DNA of 64,000 nucleotides from assembly GCA_902774815.1 (NCBI GenBank), contig CACYJV010000008.1:35395-99394 (forward strand). The letters run 5' to 3'. The DNA comes from an uncultured Prevotellaceae bacterium. Its GTDB lineage: Bacteria > Bacteroidota > Bacteroidia > Bacteroidales > Bacteroidaceae. The notes below the pieces were generated by a model. It was given only the letters and a program-made list of their open reading frames with translations, did no database searches and had not been told where the DNA came from. Each line of letters starts with the position of its first letter. Within the stretch, counting starts at the first letter, position 1. This document shows, piece after piece, positions 1-9,006 of this stretch. The position numbers and the translations under genes are program-made.

Positions 1-1414
1 CGTGCTTTCCGCGCATCTCCTCAGGCACTTGGAACACGCGTCGATACCAGAAGTCACGGTTGAAGAACGCTTCAGACACCTGAGTGATGTTGTCGTCGTA
101 ATTTGGATTAGGTATGGCTCCCACGTTGACATACGACATCAAGGCAGTGGCAGGAACCGTGGCAGCCGTCCACCACGAGGCGTCGTAGTCGGGCGATGAT
201 ATCTCGCTAAGCCAATCATCCTGCGAGGATGCAGGCAGCAAACGCCAGTCGCCACCGTCGAGCAGGTAGCGTCCGTCTTGCCATCCGCCTTCTGCAGAAG
301 GCAGGGCTACGAGCCCGCCGCTGCCCATCACTTCGATTTCCGACATGGCAAAGGGCCGCCCGTCGGCACTTTCCTTCATGCTGACGCGCAGATATCGGCC
401 TCGCAACGGATTGCTTTCCATGTTGACAACTGTCAGATGCTCGCTCGACTTCTCGGCTTTAGGACAGTCGAACCACAGCCGGCCGTTCTCGCTTATCTCC
501 ACGTTGTAGCGTTTCGGCACCGTCACCCAGTAGAGTGCTACGCGTTGAAGGATGGAACTCGTGCCAAGATCGACGGTTACCCACTCATCCTCATTACCAG
601 CGCTCATCCATACGCCAGGATACTTCTGCGAGGGCAGCAGGTTCTCCAGCCTTTTGCTTCCGTTGGTGATAGGTATCTCGAGGAATGTCCAATAGGCTGC
701 ACCCGCCATCTTCAGTTCAAGGCGCAGGTGACTGAACGTCATAACATTCTTAAACGGCATCTTCAGGTCCAGTTGTCGTGCGGGCAGCAAGTCGTCGTTG
801 CCGTCGTTCTTGTTCGGGTCGCTATGGACCGGGTTCCATGCCTTGCGCCCAGGCAGGGTGTCACCCTTCACGACGTACTGCTCTTGCCATCGTTTTCCAT
901 CGTCAGAGGTCAGCAGGCGAATGCTGTAGCCCTTCGTTGCCTCGTCGGGGCGATAGGCCACCGAGCCGATAACCCTAACTCCGTCGGCTTCAAGCGTAAG
1001 TCCGTTCCAAGAATATTGCAGCCATGTGTCGCTACCCATGACATGCGTGCGTGTCCAGTCATTGCCGTCGATGGCGCTTTCGCGCTCGCGTGGCGACAAC
1101 TCGCCCAGTGGCGTGGTCGCACTGAGGTAGACCATGCGTCGTTCCACGCCGTCCATGTCAACGAATCCATCGGTCAGCATTTGCCCAGTCATATTGCAGT
1201 CGAACGAAGACGACTGCATGACCGTTCGTCCACGTGCGATATTGTCGCGGAAAGCGGCTGTGTCGGTCACCAAAAGTGGGGCGTAGTTCTCCTCTGGAGC
1301 ACCAGGATAGATGCCGATGCCACGTGTTTGTTGCTGTGCAAAGGTGTGGGTTGTCATCGCAAAAGCAATGGCTGCGATGGCGAAAAGCTGAGCAAAAAAG
1401 AGTCGTTTAGTCAT
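1..1414 (-). CDS. Exported GH2-type glycoside hydrolase with discoidin-like domain, 5' part only
   Basis: The reverse strand is open from an ATG at 1414 to the window edge (471 codons, no stop), so this is the N-terminal part of a longer protein. It begins with a signal peptide (MTKRLFFAQLFAIAAIAFAM, cleavage probably after THTFA). Residues of about 180-340 resemble an F5/8-type discoidin (carbohydrate-binding) domain. Near the edge it reads VGAIPNPNYDDN and FFNRDFWYRRVFQVP, typical of the N-terminal sugar-binding domain of family GH2 enzymes of the exo-glucosaminidase/mannosidase kind. The role would be glycan breakdown at the cell surface or in the periplasm. The catalytic domain lies outside the window, so the substrate cannot be told. 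A promoter lies at 1449-1479. Confidence 0.75.
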   Translation of the reverse strand, partial: MTKRLFFAQLFAIAAIAFAMTTHTFAQQQTRGIGIYPGAPEENYAPLLVTDTAAFRDNIARGRTVMQSSSFDCNMTGQMLTDGFVDMDGVERRMVYLSATTPLGELSPRERESAIDGNDWTRTHVMGSDTWLQYSWNGLTLEADGVRVIGSVAYRPDEATKGYSIRLLTSDDGKRWQEQYVVKGDTLPGRKAWNPVHSDPNKNDGNDDLLPARQLDLKMPFKNVMTFSHLRLELKMAGAAYWTFLEIPITNGSKRLENLLPSQKYPGVWMSAGNEDEWVTVDLGTSSILQRVALYWVTVPKRYNVEISENGRLWFDCPKAEKSSEHLTVVNMESNPLRGRYLRVSMKESADGRPFAMSEIEVMGSGGLVALPSAEGGWQDGRYLLDGGDWRLLPASSQDDWLSEISSPDYDASWWTAATVPATALMSYVNVGAIPNPNYDDNITQVSEAFFNRDFWYRRVFQVPEEMRGKH

Positions 1415-1448
1415 AAGATGAATGCGTCAAAACATGAAATAGATAGGG

Positions 1449-1479
1449 CAAAATTAAGAAAAATATTTGAAATTGCAAA
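1449..1479 (-). promoter_or_regulatory. Promoter of the glycoside hydrolase gene
   Basis: Read on the minus strand, TTTG (1476-1479), a 19-bp spacer and TAATTTTG (1449-1456) match the Bacteroidetes housekeeping promoter. It lies 35 bp before the ATG at 1414. Confidence 0.55.
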
Positions 1480-1519
1480 AAAATCGCCCCATAAGACGTC
1501 AGATATATGAATTATTTTG

Positions 1520-1527
1520 TATTTTTG
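1520..1527 (+). promoter_or_regulatory. -7 box of nnrDE, almost on the start codon
   Basis: TATTTTTG matches TAnnTTTG and ends 6 bp before the ATG at 1534, so the mRNA would have almost no leader. No clear -33 TTTG was found. Confidence 0.45.
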
Positions 1528-1533
1528 CAGTGC

Positions 1534-3051
1534 ATGAAGATATTTACTGGAGCTCAGATAAAAGAGCTGGATACTTATACCATCGAGCACGAACCCATCC
1601 GGTCTATTGACCTGATGGAGCGTGCTTCCAAAATCGTCACTCGCGTCATTACCGAGCGATGGGACTCGCGAACGCCCGTTGTCGTGTTCGCAGGTCCCGG
1701 CAATAATGGCGGCGATGCCCTTGCCGTGGCACGCATGTTGGGCGAACAAGGCTACTCAGTGTCTGTGTATTTGTTCAATATCCACAACAAATTGTCGGAC
1801 GAATGTACCATCAACAAGAAGCGACTGGGCGACGGACGGCGCGTGAAGGACTTCATTGAGGTGACACTCGACTTCGATCCGCCCCGCCTTGATGCTCAGA
1901 CACTGGTCGTCGACGGCCTCTTTGGCTCTGGTCTGAACAAGCCTCTCTCGGGCGGTTTCGCCTCTTTGGTGAAGTACATCAACCAGTCTCCCTGTCAAGT
2001 AGTGAGCATTGACCTGCCCTCAGGACTCATGACAGAGGACAATACCTACAACATTCCAGCCAATATCATTAAGGCAAACCTCACGCTGACCTTTGGTCAG
2101 AAGAAGCTCTCCATGCTGCTTGCCGACAACCAACACTACCTTGGCGAGGTGCGTGTGCTCGACATCATGCTCTCGCAGGAGTACATTGCACGTAGCGATG
2201 CACAGTATGTGGTGGTCGAAGAGCAAGACATCCGCCGCAGGTTGCGCCCACGTGGCGAGTTCTCGCATAAGGGTCAGATGGGGCATGCGCTCATCATAGC
2301 CGGTAGTTACGGCATGACGGGTGCCGCCATCCTGGCTACCAAGGCCTGCCTTCGGTCAGGTGTGGGCAAGGTAACGGTGCGTACGCCGAAGCGAAACTAC
2401 TCCATCATGCAGATTTCCGTGCCCGAAGCCGTGCTGCAGATGGACCATGAGGAGAGCTATTTCTCCGAACCTGTCGACACGCAAGCCTTCGATGCCTTGG
2501 GCATAGGACCTGGTATCGGCACGCAGGAGCATACTGCCATTGCGCTCATAGCACAGATTCGCCGTGCCCATTGTCCCATCTTGATCGATGCCGATGCCCT
2601 GAACATCATGGCCAACCACCGTGCCTGGATGCAGCAACTGCCGCAAGGCATCATCATGACGCCACATCCAGCCGAGTTCGACCGCCTCTCGGGCAGCGTC
2701 AGCAATGGCTGTTACGACCGCCTTTCGAAGGCTCGCGACATGGCAGAGCGCCTCGGTGCATACGTCATCTTGAAAGGTCACTACACGGCAATCTGCCTTC
2801 CCGACGGCCACGTCATCATCAATCCCACCGGTAACGCAGGCATGGCCACTGCCGGATGCGGCGATGTACTGGCTGGAATCATCACCGGTTTGCTGGCACG
2901 AGGCTACAATCAGGCCGACGCATGCATGTTGGGCGTCTACCTGCATGGGCTTGCCGGCGATCTGGCTGCCCGCGAATTAGGTCAGGAAAGCCTTGTTGCC
3001 GGCGACCTGATCAAGTATTTGCCGAAGGCATTTATCAAGGTGACGGAGTGA
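1534..3051 (+). CDS. nnr: Bifunctional NAD(P)H-hydrate repair enzyme (epimerase plus ADP-dependent dehydratase)
   Basis: This cytoplasmic protein of about 505 residues repairs hydrated NAD(P)H. The N-terminal YjeF-type epimerase domain carries VVVFAGPGNNGGDALAVA. The C-terminal ribokinase-like dehydratase domain carries GMTGAAILATKACLRSGVGK, DADALNIM, TPHPAEFDRL and the nucleotide site GNAGMATAGCGDVLAG; the usual G-[ST]-G-D is GCGD here, with the key Asp kept. I chose the start at 1534 because the protein then begins MKIFTGAQIKELD, as the family does; an upstream ATG at 1507 would add nine residues and span the -7 box. The gene stands alone before the DUF4831-type gene, 44 bp away. Confidence 0.93.
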   Translation: MKIFTGAQIKELDTYTIEHEPIRSIDLMERASKIVTRVITERWDSRTPVVVFAGPGNNGGDALAVARMLGEQGYSVSVYLFNIHNKLSDECTINKKRLGDGRRVKDFIEVTLDFDPPRLDAQTLVVDGLFGSGLNKPLSGGFASLVKYINQSPCQVVSIDLPSGLMTEDNTYNIPANIIKANLTLTFGQKKLSMLLADNQHYLGEVRVLDIMLSQEYIARSDAQYVVVEEQDIRRRLRPRGEFSHKGQMGHALIIAGSYGMTGAAILATKACLRSGVGKVTVRTPKRNYSIMQISVPEAVLQMDHEESYFSEPVDTQAFDALGIGPGIGTQEHTAIALIAQIRRAHCPILIDADALNIMANHRAWMQQLPQGIIMTPHPAEFDRLSGSVSNGCYDRLSKARDMAERLGAYVILKGHYTAICLPDGHVIINPTGNAGMATAGCGDVLAGIITGLLARGYNQADACMLGVYLHGLAGDLAARELGQESLVAGDLIKYLPKAFIKVTE

Positions 3052-3095
3052 TTTCCATAGTAATAAAGTGACAAAGAAACAAAGATACTGTTTTA

Positions 3096-4193
3096 ATGAT
3101 GAAACTTCAGAATAATAAAACGATAGCATCCCTGTGCAGAAAGAGTAACCTTGTGGCAAAGATAGCTGCTTTGTTGCTCTGTTCTTTCGTTGCGTTGCCA
3201 TCGTTGGCTCAGGTTGTCGAGGGCACCAGCTACTACCTTCCGAAGACAGCAATGCGTTTCACGTTGCTCGTAGAGAAGACCGTTTTCGCTCCTGGCGAGA
3301 TGTGTGGCTATGCCCAACGCTATCTGAAGAAGAGCGTGGGACAGGAACCTGCCACCACCTACCGACTGCTTAGCACCACGATGAACACGTTTGCCGTGCC
3401 CGATACGGCCAAGCGTCATACCCTCATCATGGACCGACGGCTGAGCATAAGCAATGTTGAGCGCACTGACGATGGCATTCTTCTGGCCATCAACGCACGG
3501 CCATCGTCGCTGCCAGAGCCTGCGCACTTCGTGGCAAAGCCTAAGGCTGCGCCCCTGAATGCACGCGACTACATGAACGAGGACATCCTTACGGCAGGCA
3601 GTACGGCCAAGATGGCGGCCCTCATCGCACAGGAAATCTACGACATTCGCGACTCGCGCAACCAGCTACAGCGTGGACAAGCCGAGTTCATGCCTACCGA
3701 TGGACAGCAGCTACGCATCATGATGGAAGGTCTGGACAGGCAGGAACGTGCCCTCCGACAGATGTTCGAAGGCACGACAACCATCGATACGACCGAGGTG
3801 GTGGTGGAGTATGTGCCCACAAAGGTTGTCGATCGCGAACTGCTTTTCCGCTTCTCGCGCTACTTTGGTTTGGTCGATGCCGACGACCTCTCGGGCGAAC
3901 CTTACTACGTGAGCGTAGCTCTCGACCAGCCGTTTGCCGAAGAGGCTGCCGCCGATGCACAGAAAAAGCAGAAGGACGACATCGGTTTGTGGGTGAACAC
4001 GCCTGCCCGCATCAAGGTAAAGCTCATCCGTGGCACGCAGCCCCTGTATTCCTACGACTTCAATGCCGGCCAGTTTGGCCGTACGGAGGTGCTCAGCGGT
4101 GCCCTGTTCGGACGCAAACAGACCTGCCGTATAGTGCTGAATCCGCTGACGGGAGGCATTGAAAGCATCAAGGAAGATAACCTTGAGCATTGA
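3096..4193 (+). CDS. Exported DUF4831-family-like protein
   Basis: The 365-residue product has a long N-terminus with a hydrophobic stretch (AALLLCSFVALPSLAQ, about residues 24-39), suggesting export. The mature part begins VVEGTSYYLPKTAMRFTLLVEKT and contains an FAPGEMCGYAQRYL segment, the pattern I associate with DUF4831 proteins of Bacteroidales. Their function is unknown. The gene follows nnr by 44 bp on the same strand and could be cotranscribed. Its stop is followed by the 22-bp palindrome array at 4261. The ATG at 3099 is an equally possible start. The family name is from memory. Confidence 0.75.
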   Translation: MMKLQNNKTIASLCRKSNLVAKIAALLLCSFVALPSLAQVVEGTSYYLPKTAMRFTLLVEKTVFAPGEMCGYAQRYLKKSVGQEPATTYRLLSTTMNTFAVPDTAKRHTLIMDRRLSISNVERTDDGILLAINARPSSLPEPAHFVAKPKAAPLNARDYMNEDILTAGSTAKMAALIAQEIYDIRDSRNQLQRGQAEFMPTDGQQLRIMMEGLDRQERALRQMFEGTTTIDTTEVVVEYVPTKVVDRELLFRFSRYFGLVDADDLSGEPYYVSVALDQPFAEEAAADAQKKQKDDIGLWVNTPARIKVKLIRGTQPLYSYDFNAGQFGRTEVLSGALFGRKQTCRIVLNPLTGGIESIKEDNLEH

Positions 4194-4260
4194 CCTTCGA
4201 CAGGTTTCAGCCGCACTTCACTACGGTAAAACGATCACTTTACAATAATAAAATACGAAG

Positions 4261-4481
4261 AAAGCATTGCCTTCGACCCCGAATGGCAATACTTTCTTCC
4301 TTTTATACCATAGCTTTTGTACTTCTGAAGCAATGCTTTTGTATGTCTGAAGCAATGCTTTCTTCATTTTATAGCAATGCTTTTGTACCTCTAAAGCATA
4401 GCTTTTTATATGTACAAAGCAATGCTTTTGTATGTCTAAAGCATTGCTTTCGTGCAGCTAACCCTATGCTTCTCTACTCCG
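4261..4481. repeat. 22-bp-period palindrome array, 10 units (array 1)
   Basis: Ten units begin at 4261, 4283, 4305, 4327, 4349, 4371, 4393, 4416, 4438 and 4460; every step is 22 bp except one of 23. The typical unit opens with a 13-bp odd palindrome, AAAGCAATGCTTT or AAAGCATTGCTTT, then nine looser bases, often TGTATGTCT. The central triplet varies (AAT, ATT, ATA, TAT) between the GC/GC arms. It fills the space between the convergent DUF4831-type gene and dacB, and the last unit reaches the dacB stop codon. The spacing is not a multiple of three and there is no convincing coding frame. Confidence 0.9.
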
Positions 4482-5763
4482 AAGGCGTGCAGAGTGCCGC
4501 GCAAACACGGTCCTGGAAGGCCTTTCCATGGCGTGAACTGATCACGCCTTGGTTGATGATGGCAAAGCAAACGTCGTGCCCGTTCGGTGCAAAAAGATAG
4601 CCTGCCAGCGAGCTGATGCCTGTCAGGGTACCCGTTTTAGCCCGCACGTTGTACTGCGCCTTTGTGCCTTTCATGCGGCTTTGCAGCGTTCCGTCGGCAC
4701 CAGCCGTGGGCAACGAGGGCCGCAGATAGCCCGCAATGTTGCTCTTTTGGTGTGCATAACGAAGGAAAGCCACCAGCAATTCGGGCGACACATAATTGTA
4801 TAAGGACAGCCCGGAGCCGTCAGCAACTGTGTAGTTAGCCGCATCGAAGCCCAGCCGACTGATGAGTCGCTTCACGGCAGCACGTGCATTCTTCGCCGTG
4901 GCAGGCCGCCCTGCTGCCGCCCCGATGTGGTAGAACACCGACTCGGCATAGAGATTGTCGCTTTGTTTCATCATTCGGTTGAGGATATGGTCCAGCGAAT
5001 GGCTGCACGAGGCGATGATTCCGCCCCCTCCGTCTTTGGGTGACGACGATGAAATGCTGTCGTTGGCGAAGGCAAACACCACCCCTACGTTGTTCAACTC
5101 ACGTTCCAACCGCTCGACAAAGTTGTCCTTGCGTCCTACGAGTAGGGCCGACAGCACGGGATTATCATCGTCCCAGCACCAGCCTTCGCCCAAAAGGAGG
5201 TCGTCCTTCCAGCTCTTGTCGGCCACGATGCGTCCCCTGATGGTGTCGATACCTGCCATCCGGATGCGGTCGATGAACATTTTCAGGTCGCCATTGTCGA
5301 ACGATGGGTCCATGCCACCTACGCACTGCAGGTCGCCCCACAGCGTGTGGCCTTCAATCTTGCCACGGTATCGCAACTCCGTCGTGAACTGATGGTTGCC
5401 CCCAAGGAGGTCGAGGGCGGTGACGGCCGTGAGCAATTTCATGGTCGAAGCAGGGCGCATGCGCTGCTGATGGTTATAGGCGAAAAGCGCTGAGTCGGCA
5501 GTGAGGTCCCAAACCATGAGCCCTACCTGTGTGGTCTTGAACAGTTCCGACTGCAGAAGCGTCTCCATACGGTACTTGACAGCCTCCTCCCAGGGCATCA
5601 CTCGTGTGGTATCGATGGCCAGTGAATCGTCTATGAATCCGGCAACGAGCGTCGAATCGTCGGCAATCTCATTGCCCACGGTCACCCCTTCGTTGCCTAC
5701 GGTCTGCGCCATGACGGCCCATGGCAGCAGGACATAACAGATGATAGTAATTATTCTACACAT
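4474..5763 (-). CDS. dacB: D-alanyl-D-alanine carboxypeptidase/endopeptidase, PBP4 type
   Basis: This 429-residue periplasmic serine peptidase trims or cuts cross-links in peptidoglycan. It starts with a signal peptide (cleavage probably after AVMAQ, residue 20). The three penicillin-binding motifs are visible: SxxK as STMK (Ser106, Lys109), SxN as SDN in MMKQSDNLYAESV, and KTG in RAKTGTLTGISSLAGYL. The size and the long insert between SxxK and SxN fit class C PBP4/DacB. It is transcribed away from nadB; the two promoters sit back to back at 5774-5812. The stop codon touches repeat array 1. Confidence 0.93.
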   Translation of the reverse strand: MCRIITIICYVLLPWAVMAQTVGNEGVTVGNEIADDSTLVAGFIDDSLAIDTTRVMPWEEAVKYRMETLLQSELFKTTQVGLMVWDLTADSALFAYNHQQRMRPASTMKLLTAVTALDLLGGNHQFTTELRYRGKIEGHTLWGDLQCVGGMDPSFDNGDLKMFIDRIRMAGIDTIRGRIVADKSWKDDLLLGEGWCWDDDNPVLSALLVGRKDNFVERLERELNNVGVVFAFANDSISSSSPKDGGGGIIASCSHSLDHILNRMMKQSDNLYAESVFYHIGAAAGRPATAKNARAAVKRLISRLGFDAANYTVADGSGLSLYNYVSPELLVAFLRYAHQKSNIAGYLRPSLPTAGADGTLQSRMKGTKAQYNVRAKTGTLTGISSLAGYLFAPNGHDVCFAIINQGVISSRHGKAFQDRVCAALCTPSE

Positions 5764-5773
5764 AATTTATTTG

Positions 5774-5781
5774 CAAAATTA
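5774..5781 (-). promoter_or_regulatory. -7 box of dacB
   Basis: On the minus strand this reads TAATTTTG (consensus TAnnTTTG), 10 bp before the dacB ATG. It lies 23 bp from the opposite nadB -7 box, so the two divergent promoters share their upstream DNA. Confidence 0.5.
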
Positions 5782-5804
5782 CTGCTTTTTCCGAAATAAA
5801 TCAC

Positions 5805-5812
5805 TAACTTTG
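5805..5812 (+). promoter_or_regulatory. -7 box of nadB
   Basis: TAACTTTG fits TAnnTTTG and leaves a leader of about 25 nt before the ATG at 5842. It is divergent from the dacB promoter. Confidence 0.5.
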
Positions 5813-5841
5813 CAAATAAAATCCATAAAAAGCATTGTGCG

Positions 5842-7431
5842 ATGGTTTACAAATACGATTTTCTGATCATTGGTGCCGGTGTGGCCGGCATGAGTTATGC
5901 CCTGAAAGTGGCACGTGCCAAGAAGGGTCGTGTGTGTATGATTTGCAAGTCGACTCTCGATGAAGCGAATACAGCCTTTGCCCAGGGAGGTGTCGCATCG
6001 GTAACGAATCTGTTGGTCGATGACTTCGACAAGCACATTCAGGACACTATGATTGCCGGCGACTACATCAGCGATCGTCAGGCTGTTGAACAGGTGGTGA
6101 GAAACGCCCCCGAACAGATCAAGGAACTGGTGGGATGGGGCGTCAACTTCGACCGTAATGCCGACGGACAGTTCGACCTGCATCGCGAGGGCGGTCATTC
6201 GGAGTTCCGCATCCTGCACCATGCCGACGACACGGGCGCAGAAATCCAGCGTGGACTGATGGCTGCCGTCCGTGCATGCCCCGACATTGATGTGAAGGAA
6301 GGCCATTTCGCCGTGGAAATCATCACCCAACACCATCTGGGCGTGCGAGTTACGCGTCGTACTCCTAACATCACGTGCTACGGTGCCTATGTGTTGAACC
6401 CTGAAACCGAGAAGGTCGACACCTATCTGGCCCGTGTCACCGTGATGTGTACCGGTGGTGTGGGAGCCGTCTATCAGACCACTACCAATCCAGTCATCGC
6501 AACGGGCGATGGCGAAGCTATGGTCTATCGTGCCAAAGGCACTGTGAAGGACATGGAATTCGTTCAGTTCCACCCCACGGCCCTCTATCATGCCGGCGAA
6601 ACCCACCCCGCCTACCTCATCACTGAGGCCATGCGTGGCTATGGCGGCATCCTGAAGTTGCCCAACGGCGAGACTTTCATGGAGAAATACGACGAGCGGC
6701 TGTCGCTGGCACCACGCGATATCGTGGCACGTGCCATCGATAAGGAAATGAAAATCCACGGTCTGGACCACGTCTGTCTGGACGTGACGCATAAAGATGC
6801 CGAAGAGACTCGCCATCACTTCCCCAACATCTACCAGAAGTGCCTCTCCATAGGCATAGACATCACGAAGGACTTCATTCCCGTACGCCCTGCTGCCCAC
6901 TATATGTGCGGTGGCATCAAGGTAGACCTGAACGGTTGCTCCAGCATCGACCGGCTCTATGCCCTTGGCGAATGTTCATGCACGGGACTTCATGGCGGTA
7001 ACCGACTGGCTTCGAACTCACTTATCGAGGCAGTGGTCTATGCCGAAGCCGCAGCACGCCACTCGCTGGAGCATGTCGACCTCTACGACTACCATGACCA
7101 CATACCTGAGTGGAACGATGAGGGAACGATGACCAACGAAGAGCAGGTGCTCATCACGCAAAGTGTGAAGGAAGTGGGCGAAATCATGTCGAACTACGTG
7201 GGTATCGTGCGCTCCGACCTGCGTCTGCACCGTGCTTGGAATCGACTCGACATCCTCTACGAGGAGACGGAGCAACTCTTCAAGCGCGTCAGGGCTACAC
7301 GCGACATCTGCGAACTGCGCAACATGATCAATGTGGGCTACCTCATTACGCGTCAGGCACTGGAGCGTAAGGAGTGCCGAGGCTTGCACTTCACGCTCGA
7401 CTACCCGCAGCATGCCTACGATAAGAAGTAG
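5842..7431 (+). CDS. nadB: L-aspartate oxidase
   Basis: This 529-residue cytoplasmic flavoenzyme oxidises L-aspartate to iminoaspartate, the first step of de novo NAD synthesis. The FAD-binding motif IIGAGVAGMSYAL is at residues 9-21, followed by NTAFAQGGVAS. Other family blocks are HHADDTGAEIQRGL, FVQFHPTAL, PAAHYMCGGIKVD and GLHGGNRLASNSLIEAVV. The opening block (YDFLIIGAGVAGMS) and the NTAFAQGGVA block favour NadB over the related succinate dehydrogenase flavoprotein, and no sdhB or sdhC lies nearby. nadA and nadC are not in the window. The next gene starts 46 bp later. Confidence 0.93.
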   Translation: MVYKYDFLIIGAGVAGMSYALKVARAKKGRVCMICKSTLDEANTAFAQGGVASVTNLLVDDFDKHIQDTMIAGDYISDRQAVEQVVRNAPEQIKELVGWGVNFDRNADGQFDLHREGGHSEFRILHHADDTGAEIQRGLMAAVRACPDIDVKEGHFAVEIITQHHLGVRVTRRTPNITCYGAYVLNPETEKVDTYLARVTVMCTGGVGAVYQTTTNPVIATGDGEAMVYRAKGTVKDMEFVQFHPTALYHAGETHPAYLITEAMRGYGGILKLPNGETFMEKYDERLSLAPRDIVARAIDKEMKIHGLDHVCLDVTHKDAEETRHHFPNIYQKCLSIGIDITKDFIPVRPAAHYMCGGIKVDLNGCSSIDRLYALGECSCTGLHGGNRLASNSLIEAVVYAEAAARHSLEHVDLYDYHDHIPEWNDEGTMTNEEQVLITQSVKEVGEIMSNYVGIVRSDLRLHRAWNRLDILYEETEQLFKRVRATRDICELRNMINVGYLITRQALERKECRGLHFTLDYPQHAYDKK

Positions 7432-7477
7432 CTATTGAGAATTGAAAAACGACAATTGATAACAGAAAACGAACCCT

Positions 7478-8884
7478 ATGAGAAAGATTTTGTTGACAAT
7501 GGTGCTGGCAGTGGCCCTCGGTGGCATGGCAATGGCACAAACAACCGATGGCGGTATCACGCCGCAAATGCTTCAGCAGATGGAGAAAGTGCAGGCACAG
7601 CAGCCCATGAGCCGTGGCCTCTTCAACGCTATCGCTCAGAACTCTATCGATGACCTGGCCAAGAACTTCAAGAATCAGGGCGACATCGACACGCATTTCA
7701 GCATCGAAACGCCAAGTCAGTCCATCCACGACCAGAAGTCCAGCGGTCGCTGCTGGATGTTTTCTGGACTCAATGTGTTGCGTGCCAACTTCGCAAAGCA
7801 GCACAATGACACGCTCGCCGTGGAGTTTTCGCACGACTATCTGTTCTTCTACGACCAGCTGGAGAAGGCCAATCTGATGCTGCAAGGCGTCATCGACCAT
7901 GCATCGAAGCCTATGGACGACACGCGGGTGCAGTTCTTCTTCCACCATCCCATCAACGATGGGGGTACGTTCTGCGGCGTTTCCGACCTGGCATATAAGT
8001 ACGGTCTTGTGCCGAAGGGTGTGCAACCGGAGACCTATTCGGCCGACAACACGTCGCGCATGGCACGCATCATCTCGTCGAAACTACGTGAGTACGGACT
8101 GGAACTGCGCGACATGGTGGCCTCGAAGACCTCGAAGAAGGCCGTCATGAACCGCAAGACCGAAATGCTGAGCGACATTTATCGCATGTTGTGCATGACG
8201 CTTGGCGAGCCAGTGAAGGAGTTTACCTATGCCCATAAGGACAAGAGTGGCCGCCAGGTGGGCGAACCGCGCAAGTATACGCCTCGCGAGTTTTACGAGG
8301 AGACGGTCGGCCGCGAGCTGAACGGCTCGTTCATCATGGTGATGAACGACCCTCGCCGTCCCTATTACAAGACCTATGAGGTGGAGTACGACCGCCATAC
8401 TTACGACGGAACTAACTGGAAATACCTGAATCTGCCAATGAGCGACATCGAAAAGCTGGCCATTGCCGCACTGAAAGATGGCCGAAAGATGTACTCAAGC
8501 TATGATGTGGGCAAGCAGTTGGACCGCAAGCGCGGCTATCTGGATACCGAAAACTACGACTATGGCGCACTTTTCGGCACCGAGTTCAAGATGGACAAGG
8601 CACAGCGCATCATGACTTTCGACAGCGGTTCGACACATGCCATGACGCTGACTGCCGTCGATCTGGACAAGGACGGCAATCCCGTGAAGTGGAAGGTTGA
8701 GAATTCGTGGGGCTCAAGCAATGGCGTGGGCGGCTGTCTCATCATGACCAACCGCTGGTTCGAGGAGTATATGTTCCGCCTGGTGGTCGACAAGCAGTAT
8801 GTTCCTGCCACTATGCTTGAGCAATACAATCAGAAGCCAGTCATGGTGATGCCCGAGGATCCCCTGTTCCAGGTGGATGAGTAA
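7478..8884 (+). CDS. Exported C1-family cysteine aminopeptidase (bleomycin hydrolase/PepC type)
   Basis: The 468-residue protein has a clear signal peptide (MRKILLTMVLAVALGGMAMAQ), unlike cytoplasmic PepC of lactic acid bacteria. The papain-type catalytic residues of the C1B family are visible: Cys92 in KSSGRCWMFSGLN, His387 in SGSTHAMTLTAVD and Asn409 in WKVENSWGS. It probably works in the periplasm or outside the cell, removing residues from peptide N-termini. It is 46 bp downstream of nadB on the same strand, with no clear promoter between; the spacer carries AATTG-type repeats. A terminator follows at 8908. Confidence 0.9.
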   Translation: MRKILLTMVLAVALGGMAMAQTTDGGITPQMLQQMEKVQAQQPMSRGLFNAIAQNSIDDLAKNFKNQGDIDTHFSIETPSQSIHDQKSSGRCWMFSGLNVLRANFAKQHNDTLAVEFSHDYLFFYDQLEKANLMLQGVIDHASKPMDDTRVQFFFHHPINDGGTFCGVSDLAYKYGLVPKGVQPETYSADNTSRMARIISSKLREYGLELRDMVASKTSKKAVMNRKTEMLSDIYRMLCMTLGEPVKEFTYAHKDKSGRQVGEPRKYTPREFYEETVGRELNGSFIMVMNDPRRPYYKTYEVEYDRHTYDGTNWKYLNLPMSDIEKLAIAALKDGRKMYSSYDVGKQLDRKRGYLDTENYDYGALFGTEFKMDKAQRIMTFDSGSTHAMTLTAVDLDKDGNPVKWKVENSWGSSNGVGGCLIMTNRWFEEYMFRLVVDKQYVPATMLEQYNQKPVMVMPEDPLFQVDE

Positions 8885-8907
8885 ATAAATCTTCATTCTG
8901 CGAAGTG

Positions 8908-8947
8908 TTGGCACGGAATGCAGTAATGCGTTCCGTGCTATTTTTTA
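8908..8947 (+). terminator. Terminator after the C1 peptidase gene (copy A)
   Basis: GCACGGAA (8911-8918) pairs with TTCCGTGC (8931-8938), followed by ATTTTTTA. The whole 40-nt segment matches 11740-11779 at 36 of 40 positions. Confidence 0.85.
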
Positions 8948-9006
8948 TGCGAAAGGTTGCAATGTTTTCTCTTTTTGCGTGTATATAATAGTGTAAGATC
9001 ATTAAA

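Noticed and set aside
278-1510. A 410-codon open frame on the plus strand
   Set aside because: It is the antisense shadow of the glycoside hydrolase gene, whose minus frame has a signal peptide and family motifs; the plus translation is rich in His, Arg and Cys without any recognisable domain.
4261-4481. CRISPR array
   Set aside because: The conserved part is 13 bp with 9-bp gaps, there are no cas genes in the window, and CRISPR repeats and spacers are each over 20 bp.
4190-4600. A 136-codon plus-strand frame across repeat array 1
   Set aside because: It is an open passage through the 22-bp repeats and the antisense of dacB; no conserved protein features.
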